This document shows, piece after piece, positions 1-4,394 of a stretch of DNA of 5,674 bases. Every line of letters begins with the position of its first letter. Positions within the stretch are counted from its first letter, which is position 1. The stretch covers positions 1 to 5,674 of the forward strand of contig CAKQMM010000091.1 in NCBI GenBank assembly GCA_934254755.1, in the 5' to 3' direction. This stretch comes from an uncultured Clostridia bacterium (GTDB taxonomy: Bacteria; Bacillota; Clostridia; Christensenellales; Borkfalkiaceae). Under the pieces are notes generated by a model, which saw only the letters and a program-made list of their open reading frames with translations, searched no databases and was not told the DNA's origin. The position numbers were made by a program, and so were the translations under genes.

Positions 1-15
1 GTGTTGCACCTTTAA
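1..15 (+). CDS. Possible C-terminal tail of an upstream gene, perhaps nrdD (partial)
   Basis: Frame 1 reads V-L-H-L-stop, and a strong terminator begins seven bases later, which is what the end of a coding region looks like. The next gene is nrdG, and in many anaerobes nrdG directly follows nrdD, the anaerobic ribonucleoside-triphosphate reductase. NrdD proteins of clostridia often end in a short basic/hydrophobic tail of the R-V-x-H-L/I kind, so an nrdD end would fit. Only four codons are visible, so this is inference from position and could be any gene. Confidence 0.3.
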   Translation: MLHL

Positions 16-21
16 CGGTTT

Positions 22-67
22 AAGAAATCTTTTAAGCGGAAATTCCGTTTAAAAGATTTTCTTTTTT
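22..67 (+). terminator. Rho-independent terminator of the upstream gene
   Basis: The arm at 22-39 pairs with 45-63 around an AAATT loop. The stem is about 18 bp, with one mismatch-like position (G36 against T49) and one bulged base. A T-rich run follows at 57-67. It lies directly behind the partial reading frame that stops at 15 and 158 bases before nrdG, so it should separate upstream transcription from nrdG at least partly. Confidence 0.75.
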
Positions 68-88
68 ATAAAAATAAGATATACTTAT

Positions 89-144
89 TGAGTGGTTAGT
101 AGCAATCTTCGATTGCTTGTTGTGATTTGGTGAGTGGCAAGTAG
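89..144. repeat. Imperfect direct repeat flanking a small hairpin
   Basis: Two 14-base copies, TGAGTGGTTAGTAG at 89-102 and TGAGTGGCAAGTAG at 131-144, match at 12 of 14 positions with a 42-base period. Between them is the stem-loop described separately at 98-117. The unit looks like low-complexity, repeat-derived intergenic DNA. No function is evident. Confidence 0.5.
98..117 (-). repeat. Short palindromic repeat, copy 1
   Basis: AGCAATC and GATTGCT form a perfect 7-bp stem around a TTC loop at 101-117. Read on the minus strand, the 20-base unit matches the unit at 3344-3363 at 18 of 20 positions. The two differences lie opposite each other in the stem, so pairing is kept. Confidence 0.6.
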
Positions 145-150
145 TGACTC

Positions 151-176
151 GTAGGGGCGATTATCAATCGCCCGCC
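151..176. repeat. Palindromic repeat of the GTAGGGGC...GCCCGC type, copy 1
   Basis: GGGCGATT (154-161) pairs perfectly with AATCGCCC (165-172) around a three-base ATC loop. The flanks are CGTAG on the left and GCCGC on the right, and the element at 3110-3135 has similar flanks. No T-run follows, so it is unlikely to be a terminator. Such hairpins with these borders are dispersed in many Bacillota genomes. Its function is unknown. Confidence 0.55.
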
Positions 177-224
177 GCTATCCCCCCCATAAACTACCAA
201 AACCGCAAAATTTAAGGCAAAACT

Positions 225-743
225 ATGAATTACGCAACTATTAAATATAACGACATCGCAAACGGCTTAGGGGTGAGGACTTCCCTTTTCGTTTCGGGTT
301 GTTCGCACAAATGCAAAGGGTGCTTCAACAGCGAGGCGTGGGACTATAACTACGGCGCGCCTTTTACGAAACAGGTTGAAGACGATATAATAAAATCGCT
401 TGAAGTAAGCTACGTAGACGGGCTGAGTTTGCTCGGCGGCGAGCCTATGGACAGGGTAAATCAAGAAGGTTTATATCCTCTTTTAATGCGCGTTAAGGCG
501 GAACTTAAAGATAAAAACGTGTGGTGCTATACGGGGTATTTGTTTGAAGATTTGTTAAAAGGCGGCAAAGCGCACTTTCTGCATACCGACGAAATTTTAG
601 GTTGCATCGACGTCTTGGTGGACGGCAAGTTCATACTCGAACAAAAAAACATATCCCTTAAATTCAAGGGGTCTGAAAACCAACGCATTATAGACGTTAA
701 AAAATCATTACAAAAAGGAGAAGTCGTTTTATTCGACGTGTAA
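225..743 (+). CDS. nrdG: Anaerobic ribonucleoside-triphosphate reductase activating protein (radical SAM)
   Basis: NrdG is a cytosolic iron-sulfur enzyme that cleaves S-adenosylmethionine to install the glycyl radical on NrdD, enabling oxygen-free reduction of ribonucleotides. The 172-residue product has the radical SAM cysteine motif C26-x3-C30-x2-C33 followed by F-N, the SAM-contacting G71-G72-E73-P74, a YTGY motif, and the family-typical C-terminal stretch VLVDGKF...FKGSENQRIIDV. The length is normal for NrdG. The ATG at 225 is preceded by a modest AAGG at 214-217, and the protein begins as NrdG proteins usually do, with residues leading to an NGxGVR motif (13-18). It is the first gene of a four-gene run, three bases from dut. 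No nrdD is in the window; it probably lies just upstream. No clear promoter was found in 70-224. Confidence 0.95.
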   Translation: MNYATIKYNDIANGLGVRTSLFVSGCSHKCKGCFNSEAWDYNYGAPFTKQVEDDIIKSLEVSYVDGLSLLGGEPMDRVNQEGLYPLLMRVKAELKDKNVWCYTGYLFEDLLKGGKAHFLHTDEILGCIDVLVDGKFILEQKNISLKFKGSENQRIIDVKKSLQKGEVVLFDV

Positions 744-746
744 ATT

Positions 747-1190
747 ATGAACGAATTAACCGTTAAAATCAAAAAATTAGGCGAGGGCGCGGTTGTGCCC
801 ACGTTCGGCAGCGAGTTTGCGGCGGGCGCCGATTTATATAGCGCGGAAGAAACGCTTACCGTCGCCCCCGGCGAAACGAAACTTATCGGCACGAAACTTG
901 CAATGGCTATACCCGAAGGTAAAGTCGGACTTATTTACGCGCGGAGCGGCTTATCCGTCAAAAAGGGTCTTGCGCCCGCAAATAAGGTAGGAGTTATCGA
1001 CAGCGACTATCGCGGCGAAATAAAAGTCGCGCTCTACAATCAGTCGAAAACCCCGGTTGAAGTGCAAAAGGGCGACAGAATCGCGCAGATGGTTATCGCC
1101 GATTATTATAAAGTGAACTATGAAGTGGCTTTAGATCTTGACGACACCGCGCGCGGCGAAGGCGGCTTCGGTTCGACGGGCAAAAACTGA
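747..1190 (+). CDS. dut: Deoxyuridine 5'-triphosphate nucleotidohydrolase (dUTPase)
   Basis: Hydrolyses dUTP to dUMP and pyrophosphate, keeping uracil out of DNA and supplying the thymidylate precursor; family members are cytosolic trimers. All five conserved motifs of the trimeric family are present in the 147 residues: AGADLYS (26-32), ARSGLS (65-70), GVIDSDYRGE (82-91) with the expected catalytic Asp85 and uracil-stacking Tyr88, GDRIAQMV (109-116), and the glycine-rich C-terminal arm RGEGGFGSTG (136-145), which closes over the active site. The length is normal. The start lies three bases after the nrdG stop. There is no good ribosome site at normal distance (the nearest AGGAG, at 716-720, is about 26 bases upstream and inside nrdG), so translational coupling to nrdG is likely. 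Pairing with nrdG makes a deoxynucleotide-supply unit. Confidence 0.96.
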   Translation: MNELTVKIKKLGEGAVVPTFGSEFAAGADLYSAEETLTVAPGETKLIGTKLAMAIPEGKVGLIYARSGLSVKKGLAPANKVGVIDSDYRGEIKVALYNQSKTPVEVQKGDRIAQMVIADYYKVNYEVALDLDDTARGEGGFGSTGKN

Positions 1191-1196
1191 CTTAAA

Positions 1197-2018
1197 ATGA
1201 CGATACGGTTATTTTCATTCGGATATTTTTTCTTTCCGATAATTTTCACCATATTGTTATTCGTGTTTTTATGGTTTTTTAAGGACAAAAGCAAAACGCA
1301 AAAAGAGGGTTTTATTTTCTTGCTTGCGTCGATAAACGTTTTCCAACACCTGTTTAAAAGGCTTTTGTTCGGCGGGGCGTATTCGCGCTTCGGGCTTGAA
1401 AACACGGCGTATAACATGTGCGCGTTTCTGATTTTAACCATGCCGTTTGCGCTGCTTAAAAAAGACGGAGTTTTTAAAATCTTTTCGGCGTATATCGGCG
1501 CGGCGGCGGGGATAGTCGCGATGGCGGTGCCGTTTTGGTTTTTTGGCAAAAACGTTTTTGAAGCGGAGTCTATCAGATTTTACGTCTGCCACGGGCTGTT
1601 GTTTTTAACGGGCTCGCTTCAGATAGGGCTTAAAACCGTCGAATTCAACTACAAAAAATGCTTTTTTGTGGCAATTTGGTTTTTTGCCGCCGTCGGGTTT
1701 ATCATTTTAGACGTTGCCGCATATTATAGATTGAAAGATTTAAAAGACGCGTTCTGGGTGGTTTACGGTATGAACCCGGTGTTCAGCATGCGCCCGCCCG
1801 AAAATTTTATGTCGGCGGTCAAAATCGTCGCGCATATATCCCCCACGGTGTTTATTCAGTATAAAACGGGGGTTTTCGTGCCGTTTTGGTACTTCTTCCC
1901 CATGTATTTTATAATCACGGGATATTCGCTTGCGGTAACTTATCTGTTCGGGTTCAAGCCGAAAAAGGGCAAACTTCCTATCAACGGCGATATTGAACTG
2001 GTGTATCACGACAGGTGA
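1197..2018 (+). CDS. Multi-pass integral membrane protein, YwaF/TP0381-like
   Basis: A 273-residue, strongly hydrophobic protein with about seven likely membrane segments: roughly residues 9-28, 38-54, 72-88, 95-117, 127-146, 153-177 and 228-252. The pattern of a loop N in segment 3 (AYNMCAF), GAAAGIVAMAVP in segment 4, a CHG motif at 131-133, YGMNPVFSMRPPE (190-202) and a final FVPFWYF resembles the YwaF/TP0381 family of uncharacterised membrane proteins, whose members have a GxNYxxLxxKP motif and a GPWPWY-like last helix. This assignment is from remembered motifs and is moderate. The substrate and role are unknown. It starts six bases after dut with no clear ribosome site, so coupling is likely. 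Its link to nucleotide metabolism may be only co-transcription. Confidence 0.8.
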   Translation: MTIRLFSFGYFFFPIIFTILLFVFLWFFKDKSKTQKEGFIFLLASINVFQHLFKRLLFGGAYSRFGLENTAYNMCAFLILTMPFALLKKDGVFKIFSAYIGAAAGIVAMAVPFWFFGKNVFEAESIRFYVCHGLLFLTGSLQIGLKTVEFNYKKCFFVAIWFFAAVGFIILDVAAYYRLKDLKDAFWVVYGMNPVFSMRPPENFMSAVKIVAHISPTVFIQYKTGVFVPFWYFFPMYFIITGYSLAVTYLFGFKPKKGKLPINGDIELVYHDR

Positions 2019-2182
2019 AAAAATTGTTAAAATTTCGTGTAAAAACAGTTGACGGCAAGACGCTTACTCTTACCGGTGATTTGACTAAACAGTCCATTGA
2101 ATTTGCAGTTGACGGTAAAACTATTACTCTAAGTGTGACTGAAGATGGCGAGGGATTTAAAATCGTTTACGAAAAACAGTAA
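2015..2182 (+). CDS. Small hypothetical protein, 55 residues, GTG start
   Basis: GTG at 2015 overlaps the stop of the membrane protein in the GTGA arrangement typical of translationally coupled genes. The 55-residue frame begins (M)KKLLKFRVK and ends VYEKQ, and the terminator starts 12 bases after its stop. No ATG exists in this frame, and an in-frame TGA at 1994-1996 limits the start to GTG 2015 or TTG 2024. The protein holds an internal duplication, VDGKTLTL (12-19) and VDGKTITL (32-39), separated by 12 residues. Alternating hydrophobic and polar residues suggest a small beta-sheet fold. It has no signal peptide, no membrane segment and no cysteine. The family is not recognised. Evidence for reality is the overlap, the clean frame, the repeat and the terminator. 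The product may be cytosolic and may partner the membrane protein, but that is inference. Confidence 0.7.
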   Translation: MKKLLKFRVKTVDGKTLTLTGDLTKQSIEFAVDGKTITLSVTEDGEGFKIVYEKQ

Positions 2183-2194
2183 CTTTATAAAAGC

Positions 2195-2221
2195 AAAAAG
2201 TGCGGCTTACCGCACTTTTTT
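2195..2221 (+). terminator. Rho-independent terminator closing the nrdG-dut cluster
   Basis: AAAAAGTGCGG (2195-2205) pairs perfectly with CCGCACTTTTT (2210-2220) around a CTTA loop, and the T-run reaches 2221. The stop of the 55-residue gene is 12 bases upstream, which also supports that small gene as the last of the unit. Confidence 0.92.
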
Positions 2222-2311
2222 CGTGCCGTAAAATTTCTGGCGGAGTAAAGCGGCAAAAATGAACAAAATCTTAAAAAGTGTTAATTTTTAAACTTTTTTG
2301 TATATACGGTC

Positions 2312-2340
2312 TTGACAAAAATATCAAACTTGGGTATAAT
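2312..2340 (+). promoter_or_regulatory. Consensus sigma-A promoter of the lipoprotein gene
   Basis: An exact -35 TTGACA at 2312-2317 and an exact -10 TATAAT at 2335-2340 are separated by 17 bases. Transcription should begin near 2347, giving a leader of about 47 bases. A perfect consensus implies strong expression unless a repressor acts. Confidence 0.9.
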
Positions 2341-2356
2341 CACCTTACTAAATCGG

Positions 2357-2386
2357 GGCGGAGCAATTAAGCCGCCTTTAAAGGAG
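2357..2386 (+). promoter_or_regulatory. Leader hairpin and strong ribosome binding site
   Basis: GGCGG (2357-2361) can pair with CCGCC (2372-2376) in the short leader, ending five bases before AAGGAG at 2381-2386. The AAGGAG sits seven bases before the ATG at 2394, which fixes the start. The ribosome site is certain; any regulatory role of the five-base-pair stem is speculative. Confidence 0.6.
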
Positions 2387-2393
2387 AATTTTT

Positions 2394-2846
2394 ATGAAGA
2401 AAGTATCTAAAATTTTTGCAGCGGTCTTATGCGTATGCTTATCTATCGTAACGCTTACGGCTTGCTCTAAGTACAACGCCCTTTTAAAAGCGTTTGAAAA
2501 AGAAGGTTATAAAGAAGTAACCACTTACGACGACAAAGATTCCGAAAAGGCTAAAAAGGATATAGAAGAAAAAGATTCTGCCGCCAAACTTCACCTTTTG
2601 GTTGCTGAAAACAACATTACCCACGTTTTAATCGTTGAATTTAAGTCCACCGAAAAAATGGTCGAATACTATAAAAACAGCGAAACGGTTAAAGGCTTCG
2701 TTAAAGACGTTAAAAATAACGAAGACGTGCAGGCTATGTACAACGCTTTAGTCGACGCGGGCTACGCAAACGGCAACTGCCTTGTTATTCCCATTTCTGT
2801 TTTAAAAATCAACGAAATAACCAACATAGTTAAATCGGTCAAATAA
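2394..2846 (+). CDS. Small lipoprotein of unknown function
   Basis: A 150-residue protein with a lipoprotein signal: positive start MKK, a hydrophobic core at about 8-20, and lipobox L21-T22-A23-C24. After processing, Cys24 would be lipidated and the 127-residue mature part anchored on the outer face of the membrane. The mature part is lysine- and glutamate-rich. It looks like a compact alpha/beta domain with hydrophobic strands around residues 66-85 (LHLLVA, THVLIVEF) and near the C-terminus (CLVIPISVL), and there is one further cysteine at about 129. The family is not recognised. It has its own consensus promoter, a strong ribosome site and a strong terminator, so it is a single-gene unit, probably well expressed. 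A binding or stress role would be a guess. Confidence 0.88.
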   Translation: MKKVSKIFAAVLCVCLSIVTLTACSKYNALLKAFEKEGYKEVTTYDDKDSEKAKKDIEEKDSAAKLHLLVAENNITHVLIVEFKSTEKMVEYYKNSETVKGFVKDVKNNEDVQAMYNALVDAGYANGNCLVIPISVLKINEITNIVKSVK

Positions 2847-2860
2847 TTAAATAAATATAT

Positions 2861-2898
2861 TGCGGCGCGCTTAATTAAAGCGCGCCGCATTTATTTTT
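2861..2898 (+). terminator. Strong rho-independent terminator after the lipoprotein gene
   Basis: TGCGGCGCGCTT (2861-2872) pairs perfectly with AAGCGCGCCGCA (2878-2889) around AATTA, followed by TTTATTTTT at 2890-2898. The lipoprotein stop is 14 bases upstream. The flanking AT sequence (AATAAAT before, ATTTATT after) can extend the stem. Confidence 0.93.
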
Positions 2899-2921
2899 GC
2901 GTTTCGGGCAAATTAAGGGGT

Positions 2922-3044
2922 ATGAAGCGAATAGATAAAGATTATAAAAAAGTCCTTGATAAGTTAAACGCCGCAGAACCGAATGAGGTCGGCGATATTT
3001 TAAAAGAATATTTCCGCCTGAAAAAACGAAAGAATAAAAAATAA
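2922..3044 (+). CDS. Possible small basic protein, 40 residues
   Basis: The frame from ATG at 2922 encodes 40 residues, beginning MKRIDKDYKKVLDKL and ending in a lysine/arginine-rich tail. The middle (EPNEVGDILKEYF) looks helical and amphipathic. It has no signal, membrane segment or cysteine. A purine-rich AAGGGG lies at 2915-2920, but only one base from the ATG, which is too close for a normal ribosome site and weakens the case. No in-frame ATG, GTG or TTG upstream offers a better start. It sits 24 bases after the lipoprotein terminator and has no visible promoter of its own, so expression would need readthrough. Its protein-like composition favours a real gene or a gene remnant. The family is not recognised. 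Confidence 0.42.
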   Translation: MKRIDKDYKKVLDKLNAAEPNEVGDILKEYFRLKKRKNKK

Positions 3045-3109
3045 ATTTACTTACTGTGGAAAAACAGTGGTTAAATACGGGCGAGTTTATATGTATCTGC
3101 AAACTTAAC

Positions 3110-3140
3110 GTAGGGCAGGGGCTTGCTCCTGCCGCTTTTT
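3110..3140. repeat. Palindromic repeat of the GTAGGG...CCGC type, copy 2, possible terminator
   Basis: GGCAGGGG (3114-3121) pairs with CTCCTGCC (3126-3133), with one G-T wobble, around a four-base loop. The CGTAGGG left flank and CCGC right border resemble the element at 151-176. A T-run at 3136-3140 follows on the plus strand, so it could also terminate transcripts that pass the 40-residue frame. Confidence 0.55.
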
Positions 3141-3173
3141 ATATTGCGTGTCAGATAAGTAAATATATATCCC

Positions 3174-3267
3174 GTCACCCTGAGCCTGTCGAAGGATCCA
3201 GCCGCAAGGCGCATTCTATATAAAAATGCGGCGTACCGCCTAGATTCTTCACTGCGTTCAGAATGAC
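3174..3267. repeat. Compound inverted repeat of the widespread HSERSEESR type
   Basis: The left arm 3174-3198 (GTCACCCTGAG...AAGGATC) and the right arm 3243-3267 (GATTCTTCAC...GAATGAC) are imperfect inverted copies, matching at 16 of 25 positions. Between them, GCCGC (3201-3205) can pair with GCGGC (3228-3232), and GCATT (3211-3215) with AATGC (3225-3229). Minus-strand translation gives the phrases HSERSEESR and SFDRLRVT. Near-identical phrases recur in database proteins because this intergenic element is often miscalled as coding. It is an intergenic repeat between the convergent 40-residue frame and the pflX-like gene, with no evidence of a transposase. Confidence 0.8.
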
Positions 3268-3343
3268 AGAAGGTAGAGTCATAGTGCGGAGCGAAATATC
3301 TCGCGGAAGCGAAAACGCTCATAAATACAGGCGGCTTACAAAG

Positions 3344-3363
3344 AGCAAACGAAGTTTGCTACT
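3344..3363 (+). repeat. Short palindromic repeat, copy 2
   Basis: AGCAAAC and GTTTGCT form a perfect 7-bp stem around GAA, followed by ACT. It lies three bases from the stop of the minus-strand radical SAM gene and is an inverted relative of the unit at 98-117. It lacks a good T-run on the minus strand, so a terminator role is possible but weak. Confidence 0.6.
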
Positions 3364-3366
3364 ATT

Positions 3367-4227
3367 TCACATATCCCATTTAGGAACGAAGGATAGGTTA
3401 GCGGAGTCTTCGTCCTGAATAAAGCAGTCCTCGAAATCGGACGATAAAATTACGTTTAAAACGTCTTCATATTCTTTTTTGGTTATTTTGCGTTTGAGTT
3501 CGGGCGTTGCGGATAGGTCGCCGTAAGGCACGTATTGCGACATAAGCGAAAAATACGCGCCGTTTTCGCGGTTTTTTAAAAACCACTCGACTATATTTTT
3601 GCTGTCTTGCTTATTAAGGGGCAGAATAAGGTGGCGGACTATAACGCCGCTTTTCATAATTCCGTCGCCGTTAACGACGGTTTTTTTGCGCTCCATCATA
3701 AACTTAACGGCTTTGCTTGCAACGTCGAAATAATCGGCTTTTTTAGTGTACCGCGTCGAAACTTTAGGGCTAAAAAATTTAAGGTCGGGGAGATATACGT
3801 CCACGTACGGGTCGATTAGCTCTAATGCGGACAAATTTTCGTAAGCGTGCGTGTTGTAAACGACGGGGATTTTCGGCTTGTAAATTTTAAACGCCTCTAT
3901 AATTTGCGGGATATAGTGCGTCGCCGTGACGAGGCTTATGTTGTGCGCGCCCGCAAGCTCTAATTCCCTAAAAATTTCGGCAAGGCGGTTTATAGAAACT
4001 TCCGTTCCCCTAAGGCTTCTTGAAAGTTCATAGTTCTGGCAGAAAACGCATTTAAGCGAGCAGCCGCAAAAAAATATCGTACCCGAACCGTTTTTGCCGC
4101 TTATAACGGGTTCTTCAAACGGGTGAAGGTAGTATTTTGCAATGCGCACTTTATCGCTTTCGCCGCAATAGCCTTTTTTAAGCGAGCGGTCTATATTACA
4201 GTTGTTGGGGCATAAATTACAAAGCAT
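3367..4227 (-). CDS. PflX-like radical SAM protein (pyruvate formate-lyase-activase-related, COG1313 type)
   Basis: A 286-residue cytosolic iron-sulfur protein. The radical SAM motif is C56-x3-C60-x2-C63 (CSLKCVFC). An N-terminal cysteine set, C3, C6, C10 and C21, precedes it, as is typical of the PflX group, and could hold a second metal site. Further family landmarks are AHNISLVTATHY (94-105), PVVYNTHAYE (121-130), DVYLPDLKF (143-151), VIVRHLILP (195-203) and LMSQYVPYG (228-236). The length is normal. It is related to activases of glycyl radical enzymes, but the substrate of this group is not established, so it should not be called a pyruvate formate-lyase activase. The start at 4227 keeps the whole cysteine set but has no evident ribosome site. 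It is divergent from metK, whose product makes its cofactor SAM. Confidence 0.9.
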   Translation of the reverse strand: MLCNLCPNNCNIDRSLKKGYCGESDKVRIAKYYLHPFEEPVISGKNGSGTIFFCGCSLKCVFCQNYELSRSLRGTEVSINRLAEIFRELELAGAHNISLVTATHYIPQIIEAFKIYKPKIPVVYNTHAYENLSALELIDPYVDVYLPDLKFFSPKVSTRYTKKADYFDVASKAVKFMMERKKTVVNGDGIMKSGVIVRHLILPLNKQDSKNIVEWFLKNRENGAYFSLMSQYVPYGDLSATPELKRKITKKEYEDVLNVILSSDFEDCFIQDEDSANLSFVPKWDM

Positions 4228-4233
4228 ATTTAT

Positions 4234-4262
4234 ATGTTACCACTATAATTTTATATTGACAA
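4234..4262 (-). promoter_or_regulatory. Tentative minus-strand promoter of the PflX-like gene
   Basis: On the minus strand, TTGTCA (complement of 4257-4262) and TAACAT (complement of 4234-4239) are 17 bases apart. They match the consensus at five and four of six positions. Transcription would then start almost at the ATG, implying a nearly leaderless message, which would fit the lack of a ribosome site. A TATAGT (complement of 4242-4247) is an alternative -10 without a good -35. The -35 box overlaps that of the metK promoter. Confidence 0.3.
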
Positions 4263-4284
4263 ACGATTTAAAACGATTTATAAT
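4256..4284 (+). promoter_or_regulatory. Consensus sigma-A promoter of metK with tandem repeat in the spacer
   Basis: An exact TTGACA (4256-4261) and an exact TATAAT (4279-4284) are separated by 17 bases. Transcription should start near 4291. AAACGATTTA occurs twice in tandem at 4261-4280, spanning the spacer and touching both boxes, one helical turn apart. That is a plausible operator layout, though no binding protein can be named. Confidence 0.9.
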
Positions 4285-4290
4285 TATTAG

Positions 4291-4394
4291 GCTTTGGGGT
4301 AACTTTCTTATCCCCATAAATGCGGGAAAATTTTGTTTGACCGCTGAAAGCAAAAGACCACAACAGACCACAAAAAAATCAAGGAGTTGTTGTT
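4291..4394 (+). promoter_or_regulatory. metK 5' leader with hairpin, tandem repeat and ribosome site
   Basis: The predicted leader is about 104 bases. TGGGGTAA (4295-4302) pairs with TTA-T-CCCCA (4308-4316), with one bulged T, around CTTTC. GCGG (4322-4325) can pair with CCGC (4341-4344). AGACCACAA occurs twice at 4355-4363 and 4365-4373. AAGGAG at 4381-4386 is eight bases before the ATG and fixes the start. ACAACA (4360-4365) could pair with TGTTGT (4388-4393), putting the ribosome site in the loop. The conserved core of a SAM-I or SAM-III riboswitch is not recognisable, and no intrinsic terminator lies in the leader. Confidence 0.5.

Noticed and set aside
70..90. TATACT at 80-85 as a -10 box for nrdG
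   Set aside because: No acceptable -35 lies 16-18 bases upstream, and the region directly follows the terminator T-run.
89..176. CRISPR-like repeat array before nrdG
   Set aside because: Only two imperfect short copies with unlike spacers and internal palindromes; no further units and no cas genes.
182..188. Run of seven C bases
   Set aside because: An isolated homopolymer 36 bases before the nrdG start; could affect phase variation only if coding or in a promoter spacer, and neither is supported.
527..892. Minus-strand frame opposite the nrdG-dut junction
   Set aside because: Antisense shadow of two well-supported genes; composition is not protein-like and no ribosome site was seen.
1118..1549. 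Minus-strand frame opposite dut and the membrane protein
   Set aside because: Antisense shadow crossing two genes whose motifs or membrane pattern are clear on the plus strand.
2259..2291. Ten-codon frame before the lipoprotein promoter
   Set aside because: Too short, upstream of the predicted transcription start, and without a ribosome site.
3071..3322. Minus-strand frame of 83 codons
   Set aside because: Its translation is the well-known artefact phrase of an intergenic palindromic repeat (HSERSEESR, SFDRLRVT) and it spans three repeat elements.
4291..4394. Known SAM riboswitch in the metK leader
   Set aside because: Considered because of the gene, but I could not find the conserved SAM-I or SAM-III core; kept only as an unclassified leader.
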